Assembly (NCBI GenBank): GCA_017391665.1
Contig: JAFOXS010000151.1
Span: forward strand, 1 to 8,753
Direction of reading: 5' to 3'
DNA: 8,753 nucleotides
Source: Alistipes sp.
GTDB lineage: Bacteria; Bacteroidota; Bacteroidia; Bacteroidales; Rikenellaceae
Shown here in pieces: positions 1 to 5,359 of the stretch; within the stretch, counting starts at the first letter, position 1, and every line of letters starts with the position of its first letter. The notes below the pieces were generated by a model that searched no databases, was not told the origin of the DNA, and saw only the letters and a list, made by a program, of their open reading frames with translations. The position numbers and the translations under genes were made by a program.

Positions 1-338
<338 letters not shown>

Positions 339-361
339 TCTATCCATAAATAGATACTTTT

Positions 362-397
362 AATCGGGTTGTCCAGTGGGCAGCCCGATTTTTATTT
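362..397 (+). terminator. Rho-independent terminator of gap
   Basis: A 12-bp stem (AATCGGGTTGTC at 362-373 with GGCAGCCCGATT at 379-390, including two G-U pairs) closes a 5-nt loop and runs directly into a T-rich tract (389-397). It lies 23 nt after the gap stop codon. The minus-strand side of the stem is followed by A residues, so it should act only on plus-strand transcription. Confidence 0.92.
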
Positions 398-411
398 TGA
401 TCAGTTCGAAG

Positions 412-448
412 AAAGAGCGTGCCCAAGAAATTGCTGGACACGCTCTTT
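412..448. terminator. Second hairpin terminator, probably bidirectional, between convergent genes
   Basis: AAAGAGCGTG (412-421) pairs with CACGCTCTTT (439-448), a perfect 10-bp stem with a 17-nt loop that can partly close further. On the plus strand it ends in five T; on the minus strand it continues as CTTTCTTC. It lies between the gap terminator and the end of the minus-strand gene at 470-877. It most likely ends that gene's transcript and backs up the gap terminator. Confidence 0.75.
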
Positions 449-469
449 TTACCTTATATATAATAATCG

Positions 470-877
470 CTATTTCTCGTTTGGAAATTTCAGCGCTATG
501 CTGTCGCCCGACCATTGATTGATCATGTGTACCGTATTGTAGATCTCCTCTCCGTCGGCCGTTATCTTTATTCGCATCTTGAATGGCTTTGTCTGCTCCG
601 GTTCGCTGTTCGTAGGCAGGGTATGGGGCACAACATATACATACACCTCAAGAGTCTGCTCCACATCAATCGTAGCCTCCAGCTCGCGCTGACAGTCAAA
701 GCCTGCGGGGGCAACACTTAAGTTGTCTCCGACCGATGCCACCTTGCTCTGTACGGGAATAACGTGCAAGCTCGTGCCATTGGCATCACTCTCGCCGCAG
801 AGCATGTAAATATTGTATCGCCACAATTGGGCGAATCTGCTACTCACTTCAACGTGATATTTTCGTTTTGTCCCCAT
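470..877 (-). CDS. Conserved-looking hypothetical protein, 135 residues, function unknown
   Basis: I do not recognise the family. The ATG at 877-875 gives MGTKRKYHVEVSSRF..., and the stop is TAG at 472-470. There is no signal peptide and no membrane segment, so a cytoplasmic location is expected. The sequence alternates short hydrophobic strands with polar turns (HVIPVQSKVASVGDNLSV, TLEVYVYVVPHTLP, PFKMRIKITADGEEIY), which suggests an all-beta fold. It is rich in Val, Thr and Glu and has two cysteines, in MLCGES and GFDCQ. Support for a real gene: a Bacteroidota-type promoter upstream at 949-980, a hairpin terminator downstream at 412-448, and no competing gene on the other strand. The 68-residue plus-strand frame opposite it at 515-721 looks like an antisense shadow. 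It stands alone between gap (convergent) and the DUF177 gene (divergent), so context gives no function. Confidence 0.8.
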   Translation of the reverse strand: MGTKRKYHVEVSSRFAQLWRYNIYMLCGESDANGTSLHVIPVQSKVASVGDNLSVAPAGFDCQRELEATIDVEQTLEVYVYVVPHTLPTNSEPEQTKPFKMRIKITADGEEIYNTVHMINQWSGDSIALKFPNEK

Positions 878-948
878 CGCTTATTGTTTCTGAGTCGGCA
901 TGGCCGATTTTGAGCCAACCATGCGATAATTAATCACATAACTCACTA

Positions 949-980
949 CAAAAATAGTAATTATTTGCACAATTCGTAAA
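949..980 (-). promoter_or_regulatory. Bacteroidota-type promoter for the 135-residue protein gene
   Basis: On the minus strand, TATTTTTG (956-949) is a perfect match to the −7 consensus TAnnTTTG. TTTA (980-977) lies 20 nt upstream and matches three of four −33 bases. The predicted start near 943 leaves a leader of about 65 nt. That leader includes a short perfect inverted repeat, TCGGC-ATG-GCCGA at 895-907. The promoter overlaps the plus-strand promoter at 964-995 by 17 bp. Confidence 0.6.
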
Positions 981-995
981 AAAGTTGTACTTTTG
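964..995 (+). promoter_or_regulatory. Bacteroidota-type promoter for the DUF177–rpmF cluster
   Basis: TTTG (964-967), then exactly 20 nt, then TACTTTTG (988-995): full matches to both elements of the Bacteroidota primary sigma-factor consensus. The predicted start is around 1000-1003, giving a leader of only about 10-14 nt before the ATG at 1014. This position also rules out the upstream TTG at 993 as the translation start, because it lies inside the −7 box. Confidence 0.8.
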
Positions 996-1013
996 CCTGC
1001 TATTTGTTGCGAG

Positions 1014-1577
1014 ATGGAGCTTAGTAAACAATATTCCGTGGCATATAAAGGGCTGAAAAACAGCACTTACGACTTTGATTTCGAGGTCGGCGATGCTTTG
1101 TTTGCTGCTTATGAGAGCAAGGAGATTCTTGGTGGTCGCTGTAGTGTAAAGGCTACAATGCGCAAGGGTGAGACACAGATGGAGGTAGATTTTACCATCG
1201 AGGGTGAGGTCACCTGTGAGTGCGATCGTTGCCTGGAGCCCTGCTCGGTACCCATCGACTATGAGGGTAGTCTGGTGGTGCGTATCTCGGACGAAGAGGG
1301 TGAGTATGACGGTGAGATCATGTGGGTAAATCCTGCTGATAACGAGGTCGATTTCACTCAATATATTTATGAGAGTATTGTTCTCTCTTTGCCTTATCAG
1401 AGAGTTCATCCCGAAGGTGAATGCAACCCCGATATGTTGGCTCGGTTCACTATCGCTACCGAGGCCGATCTGGCAGCCATCGAGGCTGAGGCCGAGAGCG
1501 ATAAGAGCGGCATATGCGAGGGTGACTTCAATAAGTTGGCAGCATTGAAGGCTCAAATGGAAGAGGCAGAGAAGTAG
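1014..1577 (+). CDS. DUF177 / YceD-family protein, 187 residues
   Basis: YceD-family proteins are almost always encoded next to rpmF. Family work links them to 23S rRNA accumulation and large-subunit biogenesis; the exact biochemical role is not settled. The diagnostic centre is GEVTCECDRCLEPCSVPI: the CxxC pair (C70, C73) followed by a beta stretch, then an acidic segment (VDFTQYIYESIVLSLPYQ) and VHPEGEC (H132, C137). E. coli YceD has the same CxxC plus His/Cys pattern as I recall it, so a metal site is possible but unproven. The C-terminus (SGICEGDFNKLAALKAQ) corresponds to the usual family ending that precedes 'ALKKL'. The frame is open back to a TTG at 993, but that codon overlaps the promoter −7 box, so the ATG at 1014 is chosen. 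The next gene, rpmF, begins 118 nt downstream, probably on the same transcript since no promoter was found between them. Confidence 0.9.
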   Translation: MELSKQYSVAYKGLKNSTYDFDFEVGDALFAAYESKEILGGRCSVKATMRKGETQMEVDFTIEGEVTCECDRCLEPCSVPIDYEGSLVVRISDEEGEYDGEIMWVNPADNEVDFTQYIYESIVLSLPYQRVHPEGECNPDMLARFTIATEADLAAIEAEAESDKSGICEGDFNKLAALKAQMEEAEK

Positions 1578-1695
1578 AAAATATTATAGAGGGCATTTCG
1601 CATGCTGTTTTATGGTGAATATCGCCATAGGGGCAGTAGTCGGAATAAGCCCAATAGAGAGAGACAAAACATAAACTAAAAAACAATATTGTAAA
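1578..1695 (+). other. Untranslated spacer between the DUF177 gene and rpmF, with small hairpins
   Basis: A 118-nt gap, long for genes within one operon, with no promoter consensus and no T-tract terminator. It contains a hairpin TATGGTGA-ATA-TCGCCATA (1611-1629, 8 bp with one G-U), a possible GGGC/GCCC stem just after it, and a perfect 10-bp palindrome ACAATATTGT (1683-1692) immediately before the rpmF ATG. It may serve as a leader or RNA-processing site for rpmF, but no known ribosomal-protein leader is recognised. Confidence 0.4.
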
Positions 1696-1878
1696 ATGGC
1701 ACATCCTAAACACAAAGTGTCGTCTACACGACGCGACAAGAGAAGAACTCACTACAAGGCAGTAGTTCCTACTGTTGTTACTTGCTCTAACTGCGGTTCT
1801 GCGGTACTTTACCACCGCGTATGCCCCGAGTGCGGTTTCTACCGTGGCAAGTTGGCTATCGAGAAGAAGGCTGAGTAG
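1696..1878 (+). CDS. rpmF: 50S ribosomal protein L32
   Basis: Component of the large ribosomal subunit, 60 residues, the usual length for the family. The N-terminus MAHPKHKVSSTRRDKRRTHY is the basic, rRNA-contacting segment typical of bL32. A zinc ribbon follows: C30-x2-C33 (CSNCG) and C43-x2-C46 (CPECG). All four cysteines are present, so this is the zinc-binding (C+) form rather than the zinc-independent paralogue used under zinc limitation. Its neighbours are the common ones, with the DUF177 gene upstream and plsX downstream. An intrinsic terminator begins 15 nt after the stop. Confidence 0.97.
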   Translation: MAHPKHKVSSTRRDKRRTHYKAVVPTVVTCSNCGSAVLYHRVCPECGFYRGKLAIEKKAE

Positions 1879-1893
1879 TGTAGTCCAAAAGCA

Positions 1894-1936
1894 AAGAGAG
1901 AGCCCCTTTCAGGTGCGCTCTCTCTTAATTTTTATT
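1894..1936 (+). terminator. Intrinsic terminator between rpmF and plsX
   Basis: AAGAGAGAGC (1894-1903) pairs perfectly with GCTCTCTCTT (1917-1926), followed by AATTTTTATT. It lies 15 nt after the rpmF stop and ends about 24 nt before the plsX ATG. I found no promoter consensus between the hairpin and plsX, so plsX probably depends on partial read-through. That would give less plsX mRNA than rpmF mRNA. Confidence 0.82.
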
Positions 1937-1959
1937 AACAGACGCTAAACAAACAATAT

Positions 1960-2994
1960 ATGTTGAAAATTGGTATCGATGCGATGGGTGGCGATTTTGC
2001 TCCCGAGGTAGCCGTAGAGGGTGCTGTGATGGCATTGAAGAAGATTGGCAAGGATAGCCGCATCGTACTTTTTGGCGATGAGCAGCGTATCCGCGCTCTG
2101 CTCAAGAAGCATAAGTGCGCAGCCGAGAACTTTGATATCGTCGCTACAACCGAGGTTATCGAGATGGGCGATCACCCTGCCAAGGCCTTCATTGCAAAGA
2201 AGGATTCGAGCATGACCGTAGGCTTCCGTTATCTGGCCGAGGGTAAGATTGACGGCTTTGCCAGCGCAGGTTCTACTGGTGCGATGATGGTAGGCTGTAT
2301 GCAGGTTGTAAAGCCTATCGAGGGTGTTATCCGTCCCGTTATCTCAACGTTCATACCAATCGTTAAGAATCGTCGCGGTCTCTTGCTCGACGTAGGTCTT
2401 AACGTAGATGCCAAGCCCGAGGTGCTTTCGCAGTATGGTCTTTTGGGTTCGATCTATGCCGAGGCTGTTCTCGGTATCGATAAGCCCCGCGTGGCGCTTC
2501 TCAACATCGGTGAGGAGGAGGGCAAGGGTAATGCCCAGGCCAAGGCGGCATATGACCTTTTGAAGGAGCAGAAGGGTATCAACTTCGTTGGCAACGTGGA
2601 GTCATCGTATATCTTTACCGGCAAGACTTGCGACGTTGTGGTGTCTGACGGCTTTACCGGCAATGTAGTTCTGAAGATGGCTGAGGCTCTGTATCGCATC
2701 AATACTCGCCTTACCCCCTTCAAGCCCTGGTTGCTCAACTTGCTCCGCCCCGTTCTGGAGCCTGTGTGTGAGAAGTTGTACTACCATCAGAATTTCTGGA
2801 ATGCAATGAACTACGAGAGTGTCGGAGGTACGATTGTAATTGGCGTCAATGCTCCCGTGATGATTGGCCATGGCGGCTCATCGGCAAGGGCTATCTGCAG
2901 CCTTATTAAGACGATGGAGCGCAATATCGAGAGCCGAGTGTGCGACAAGCTACGTGAGGCATTGAAGGAGTACGCACCCGTAGAGGAGGCGTAA
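1960..2994 (+). CDS. plsX: Phosphate acyltransferase PlsX
   Basis: PlsX transfers acyl groups from acyl-ACP to phosphate, giving acyl-phosphate for PlsY in the first steps of phospholipid synthesis; it is a peripheral membrane enzyme. At 344 residues it has normal family length. Family landmarks: IGIDAMGGDFAPE at the N-terminus (D7, G10-G11-D12), GDHPAKAF (H72), ASAGSTGAMM (~101-110), LLDVGLNVDAKPE (~142-154), NIGEEEGKGN (~182-191), FVGNVES (~209-215), VVVSDGFTGNVVLKM (~226-240) and GHGGSSARAI near the C-terminus. The DVGLNVDAKPE segment departs slightly from the commoner DVGANVDCKPE. The ATG at 1960 aligns with the family start. In many Bacteroidota fabH follows plsX directly; here a strong terminator and an unrelated lipoprotein gene follow. 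Confidence 0.97.
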   Translation: MLKIGIDAMGGDFAPEVAVEGAVMALKKIGKDSRIVLFGDEQRIRALLKKHKCAAENFDIVATTEVIEMGDHPAKAFIAKKDSSMTVGFRYLAEGKIDGFASAGSTGAMMVGCMQVVKPIEGVIRPVISTFIPIVKNRRGLLLDVGLNVDAKPEVLSQYGLLGSIYAEAVLGIDKPRVALLNIGEEEGKGNAQAKAAYDLLKEQKGINFVGNVESSYIFTGKTCDVVVSDGFTGNVVLKMAEALYRINTRLTPFKPWLLNLLRPVLEPVCEKLYYHQNFWNAMNYESVGGTIVIGVNAPVMIGHGGSSARAICSLIKTMERNIESRVCDKLREALKEYAPVEEA

Positions 2995-3012
2995 TCGCCA
3001 CAGAAAAAATAT

Positions 3013-3055
3013 AATAATGATGTGAAGGCATGAGTCTTTGCATCATTATTTTTTT
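3013..3055 (+). terminator. Very strong intrinsic terminator after plsX
   Basis: A 17-bp stem pairs AATAATGATGTGAAGGC (3013-3029) with GTCTTTGCATCATTATT (3034-3050), including three G-U pairs, around the tetraloop ATGA. A run of seven T follows (3049-3055). It ends the DUF177–rpmF–plsX unit 19 nt after the plsX stop. Confidence 0.92.
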
Positions 3056-3076
3056 GACACTATCCACGCTACGACA

Positions 3077-3108
3077 CTTGCAAAATTCTTATTTTATACA
3101 TATATTTG
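3077..3108 (+). promoter_or_regulatory. Bacteroidota-type promoter for the flavin-fold lipoprotein gene
   Basis: CTTG (3077-3080, three of four −33 bases), then exactly 20 nt, then TATATTTG (3101-3108), a perfect −7 box. The predicted start is about 3113-3117, giving a leader of about 25 nt before the ATG at 3141. With terminators on both sides, the gene should be transcribed alone. Confidence 0.78.
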
Positions 3109-3140
3109 CCTAAAGTGTTAAATCATAAAAACGATACATA

Positions 3141-3680
3141 ATGAAACATCTCTTTTTACTTTTTGCAACTGTTATAGCATTTGCTTCATGTGCTCCCAAG
3201 GCGCAGGATGCGGCAGCTCAGGCACCCGAGCAGAGTGCTCCCGTAAAGGTTAACCATGCCGAATATACCACCTCTAACGTTGAGGGTCAGCAGCGTGTAT
3301 TTGATTATCTGAAGGCCAACGGTCCGTTCTTTATTACCACCGTTGATGGCGACCAGCCCCGTGTGCGTCCTTTTGGTGCGTTGCATATCTTCGAGGGTAA
3401 GATGTATATCATCACAGGTCACGTTAAGCGCATCGCAAAGCAGCTGGCTGCCAATCCTAAGGTTGAGGTGTGTGCAGTAAACGGAACCGAGTGGGTGCGT
3501 GTGGCCGCTACACTGGTTGAGGATGAGCGCGTGGAGGCGAAGAAGTCGATGCTTGATGCCAACCCCAACCTGCGCAGCTCATACAACGAGAATGACGACA
3601 ATATCGCTGTTTATTACTTTACCGATGCTACGGCAACCTTCTCATCGTTTGCCGGCGATGGTGATGTTGTGAAGTTCTAA
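3141..3680 (+). CDS. Predicted lipoprotein with pyridoxamine 5'-phosphate oxidase-like (FMN split-barrel) domain
   Basis: The N-terminus MKHLFLLFATVIAFASC is a lipoprotein signal peptide with a lipobox (FAS-C17), followed by a low-complexity Ala/Gln/Pro linker to about residue 35. Residues ~45-175 look like a PNPOx-type split barrel: FFITTVDGDQPRVRPFG (R74, R76), a strand pair (LHIFEGKMYIITG), KRIAKQLAANPKVEVCAV and a C-terminal strand EWVRVAATL. Small PNPOx-like proteins with this pattern bind FMN, F420 or heme in various families, so substrate and activity cannot be read from sequence. Most relatives I know of are cytoplasmic; this one is predicted to be anchored in the membrane and to face the periplasm or cell surface. 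No acidic surface-export motif follows the cysteine, so a periplasmic face is more likely. It is transcribed alone, with its own promoter and terminator. Confidence 0.85.
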   Translation: MKHLFLLFATVIAFASCAPKAQDAAAQAPEQSAPVKVNHAEYTTSNVEGQQRVFDYLKANGPFFITTVDGDQPRVRPFGALHIFEGKMYIITGHVKRIAKQLAANPKVEVCAVNGTEWVRVAATLVEDERVEAKKSMLDANPNLRSSYNENDDNIAVYYFTDATATFSSFAGDGDVVKF

Positions 3681-3695
3681 ACTGACAAAACCAAT

Positions 3696-3729
3696 AAAAA
3701 TAGGCTGCCACTCGGCAGCCTATTTTTTT
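3696..3729. terminator. Bidirectional terminator between convergent genes
   Basis: A perfect 14-bp stem, AAAAATAGGCTGCC (3696-3709) with GGCAGCCTATTTTT (3714-3727), with tetraloop ACTC. T-runs form on both strands, so it can end both the lipoprotein gene (stop at 3680) and the minus-strand DUF5672 gene. The stop codon of the latter (3730-3728) abuts the stem. Confidence 0.93.
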
Positions 3730-4510
3730 ATCCCTCAATTATTGGTTCCCAGAATCCTATGTTGCGTTTCTTGTACCATCCGTGACATCCGAATGGGAGT
3801 TTGCCACCCGATAGGTCGTAACACATCTGCGGGCGTACATCGAACGAAAAGCCCAATGCCTGATCGAAGGTAGGGTAGTTGAAATCCTTGGGCATGATGC
3901 TCCAGAACCAGTCCTCGTTGTAGAGTATTCCTCGCTTCTTTTTGAATCTCTCTATGATGTCGGCTTGTGTGTCGCATACGTTGATAAATGCCTCGATACG
4001 TCTTAGTGACAGACCGCCATTGCCGACCTTGTTGAATCCCTGCTGGCGCAAGATACGCTTGTCGCTAAGGAAGAATCGGCGGCGGAACTTTAGCCAGTGG
4101 CGAATCAAAGGTTTGTTGTAAACCGCTCGCTTGGGCCACGGTGCTGCTACGTAGTCGTAGCCTGCATCGCACCACTGCTCGAGCTCGTCGCGGAAGATCC
4201 ATACGTCGGTCTGGCAGATAAGTATGTAATCGTAGTCATTGAATATCTCGTAGAACTCGCGCGAGAGCATCATCCGATTGTAGCCGGCTATTCCCTTGCT
4301 GCCCAGCCAGTCGGGGCTGACGCGTGTGATCTCCATGTTGGGATATTCTCTCTGGAACCATCCTACGTTCAGATCCTCGGGCACAAGAAGGGTTATGGGG
4401 TGATTCGTCAGAACCTTCATTGTCTGACGAAATGATTTCTCAGCTCTGCCACTTAATGTCTCTGTATATACGGGTATGACAACCTTTACTTTTCCTTTTG
4501 AACAGTTCAT
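3728..4510 (-). CDS. DUF5672 family protein, putative glycosyltransferase
   Basis: 260 residues with the DUF5672 layout. The N-terminal strand VKVVIPVY (8-15) is of GT-A type. HPITLLVPEDL follows (37-47), then GYNRMMLSREFYEIFNDYDYILICQTDVWIF (~76-106), where TDV at 101-103 takes the place of the metal/nucleotide-sugar DxD motif. Next come FRDELEQWCDAGYDYVAAPW (106-125), VGNGGLSLR (162-170), YNEDWFW (197-203) and the C-terminal LPFGCHGW (238-245). Proteins of this family are regarded as GT-A-like glycosyltransferases, often found in polysaccharide or glycan loci; donor and acceptor are unknown. There is no signal peptide or membrane helix, so it is probably cytoplasmic; a basic patch (FRRRFFLSDKR, ~142-152) might contact membrane or an anionic acceptor. 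It lies 23 nt downstream of the GT2 gene on the same strand and is most likely co-transcribed with it. Confidence 0.88.
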   Translation of the reverse strand: MNCSKGKVKVVIPVYTETLSGRAEKSFRQTMKVLTNHPITLLVPEDLNVGWFQREYPNMEITRVSPDWLGSKGIAGYNRMMLSREFYEIFNDYDYILICQTDVWIFRDELEQWCDAGYDYVAAPWPKRAVYNKPLIRHWLKFRRRFFLSDKRILRQQGFNKVGNGGLSLRRIEAFINVCDTQADIIERFKKKRGILYNEDWFWSIMPKDFNYPTFDQALGFSFDVRPQMCYDLSGGKLPFGCHGWYKKRNIGFWEPIIEG

Positions 4511-4533
4511 GATAAGTTGTTTTACGGCCTTTT

Positions 4534-5256
4534 TTATATCTTGTCAAAGCCCTTTGTGAACTTTATCCAGTAGTATTTCAGCGGATTGGTGTATTTAAGC
4601 TGTTTCCATGGGCGACTGGCGTGTGGTCGATGGATTACGGGCAGGTTGGCAAAGAGATAGTTCGCAAAACCCTTGGCACGAGCCTGTTGCGATATGGTTA
4701 CATCGAACCAGTGCTTCTCGGGGTTGAGTGTGTGGAAGTCGTAGGCTTTCAGGAGGTTGAGTGTAAGTAATGAACAACAGAAACTACAATGTTTCTTCAC
4801 CTCGTAGCACTCCCCCTCATGCCCGCGGGCATACTCGTAAGGGTAGTTTATCGCTCCATTGTCATCTACCGTTACGGCAGCAGCTATACCGCAATCAGGA
4901 CGCTCGGCAGCACCATCGGCCAGAGCTTGCAGGGTGTCGGGGCGTACCACAACATCGGACTCAACGATCAAGAGGTCGGCTTCAGCCTCAATGGCTCGCT
5001 GCTGGCTCATCTGCAGTACCAAAAGATAGTTGGGCGAGGGGTGTGTGGTGATCTCCGAGAGATTGACGAGTGAGATATTATCGCCCTTCGATGCGACGAA
5101 CTTCTCCAATGTAGCGGTGTTATCGGGCGTAGAGAAGTCGTTGTATATGGTGTAGTGGAACTCTGTGCGGATGTCGGATGACAGAATAGCCTCGGCGGTC
5201 TCGATTGTCGAGTCGATAGAGTCTTTTACGGGTGTGATTATATGCAGGGGTTTCAT
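4534..5256 (-). CDS. Glycosyltransferase family 2-like protein
   Basis: 240 residues. The N-terminus KPLHIITPVKDSIDSTIETA is the usual first strand of a GT2 GT-A fold. YNDFSTPDN (38-46) corresponds to the nucleotide-binding D-x-S segment, and VESDVVVRPDTLQAL (98-112) carries the SDV variant of the DxD motif (D101). HWFDVTISQQARAKGF (~182-197) is the likely acceptor/base region. A cysteine cluster, HCSFCCSL (156-163), is unusual for the family and may be structural. The C-terminus (LKYYWIKFTKGFDKI) is basic and aromatic, which could support peripheral membrane association; there is no transmembrane segment. The first of a two-gene minus-strand unit with the DUF5672 gene. The ATG at 5256 places the conserved first strand at residues 4-10. 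Donor and acceptor cannot be told from sequence. Confidence 0.85.
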   Translation of the reverse strand: MKPLHIITPVKDSIDSTIETAEAILSSDIRTEFHYTIYNDFSTPDNTATLEKFVASKGDNISLVNLSEITTHPSPNYLLVLQMSQQRAIEAEADLLIVESDVVVRPDTLQALADGAAERPDCGIAAAVTVDDNGAINYPYEYARGHEGECYEVKKHCSFCCSLLTLNLLKAYDFHTLNPEKHWFDVTISQQARAKGFANYLFANLPVIHRPHASRPWKQLKYTNPLKYYWIKFTKGFDKI

Positions 5257-5281
5257 TACTTGATTTTATTCGGTAAACGGT

Positions 5282-5313
5282 GTTGCTTATTTAGGCAAAA
5301 TAAGTTATCTTTG
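5282..5313 (+). promoter_or_regulatory. Bacteroidota-type promoter for the glucosaminidase operon
   Basis: GTTG (5282-5285, three of four −33 bases), 20 nt, then TATCTTTG (5306-5313), a perfect −7 box. The predicted start is about 5318-5321, leaving a leader of roughly 16-19 nt before the ATG at 5337. The −7 box is one arm of a 9-bp inverted repeat with 5329-5337. Confidence 0.78.
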
Positions 5314-5337
5314 CGTTTATAGTCAACACAAAGATAA
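5305..5337. repeat. Perfect 9-bp inverted repeat containing two facing −7 boxes
   Basis: TTATCTTTG (5305-5313) and CAAAGATAA (5329-5337) are exact reverse complements separated by 15 bp. Each arm contains the same −7 sequence TATCTTTG, one per strand. The left arm lies upstream of the predicted plus-strand start, so the repeat would not form an RNA hairpin in that transcript. It acts, if at all, at the DNA level. Confidence 0.7.
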
Positions 5338-5359
5338 TGAAATTTTTAAAACAGACAAC
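5329..5359 (-). promoter_or_regulatory. Candidate promoter for the glycosyltransferase pair (minus strand)
   Basis: On the minus strand TATCTTTG (5336-5329) is a perfect −7 box, with GTTG (5359-5356) 19 nt upstream as −33. The predicted start is near 5323 and the leader about 65 nt. The −33 element lies inside the first codons of the glucosaminidase gene. A weaker alternative on the same strand is TTATTTTG (5303-5296, one mismatch) with GTTG (5327-5324), 20 nt apart. Either would drive the same genes; the former has the better −7. Confidence 0.55.

Noticed and set aside
895..907. Inverted repeat TCGGC-ATG-GCCGA in the leader of the 135-residue protein gene, considered as a terminator or riboswitch element
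   Set aside because: The stem is only 5 bp, lacks a proper T-tract in the direction of transcription, and shows no aptamer-like structure around it.
993..1013. TTG start that would lengthen the DUF177 protein by seven residues
   Set aside because: The codon overlaps the −7 box of the promoter, so it would not be on the transcript, and the extra residues (MPAICCE) are not family-like.
930..1556. 208-residue open frame on the minus strand opposite the DUF177 gene
   Set aside because: It runs antisense to a recognised family gene, contains no coherent domain, and spans the divergent promoter region. It arises from the low use of sense codons whose complement is a stop.
4770..5073. Two overlapping plus-strand frames of 93-94 residues within the GT2 gene
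   Set aside because: They lie wholly antisense to a gene with GT2 motifs and are rich in Arg/His/Pro, typical of shadow frames.
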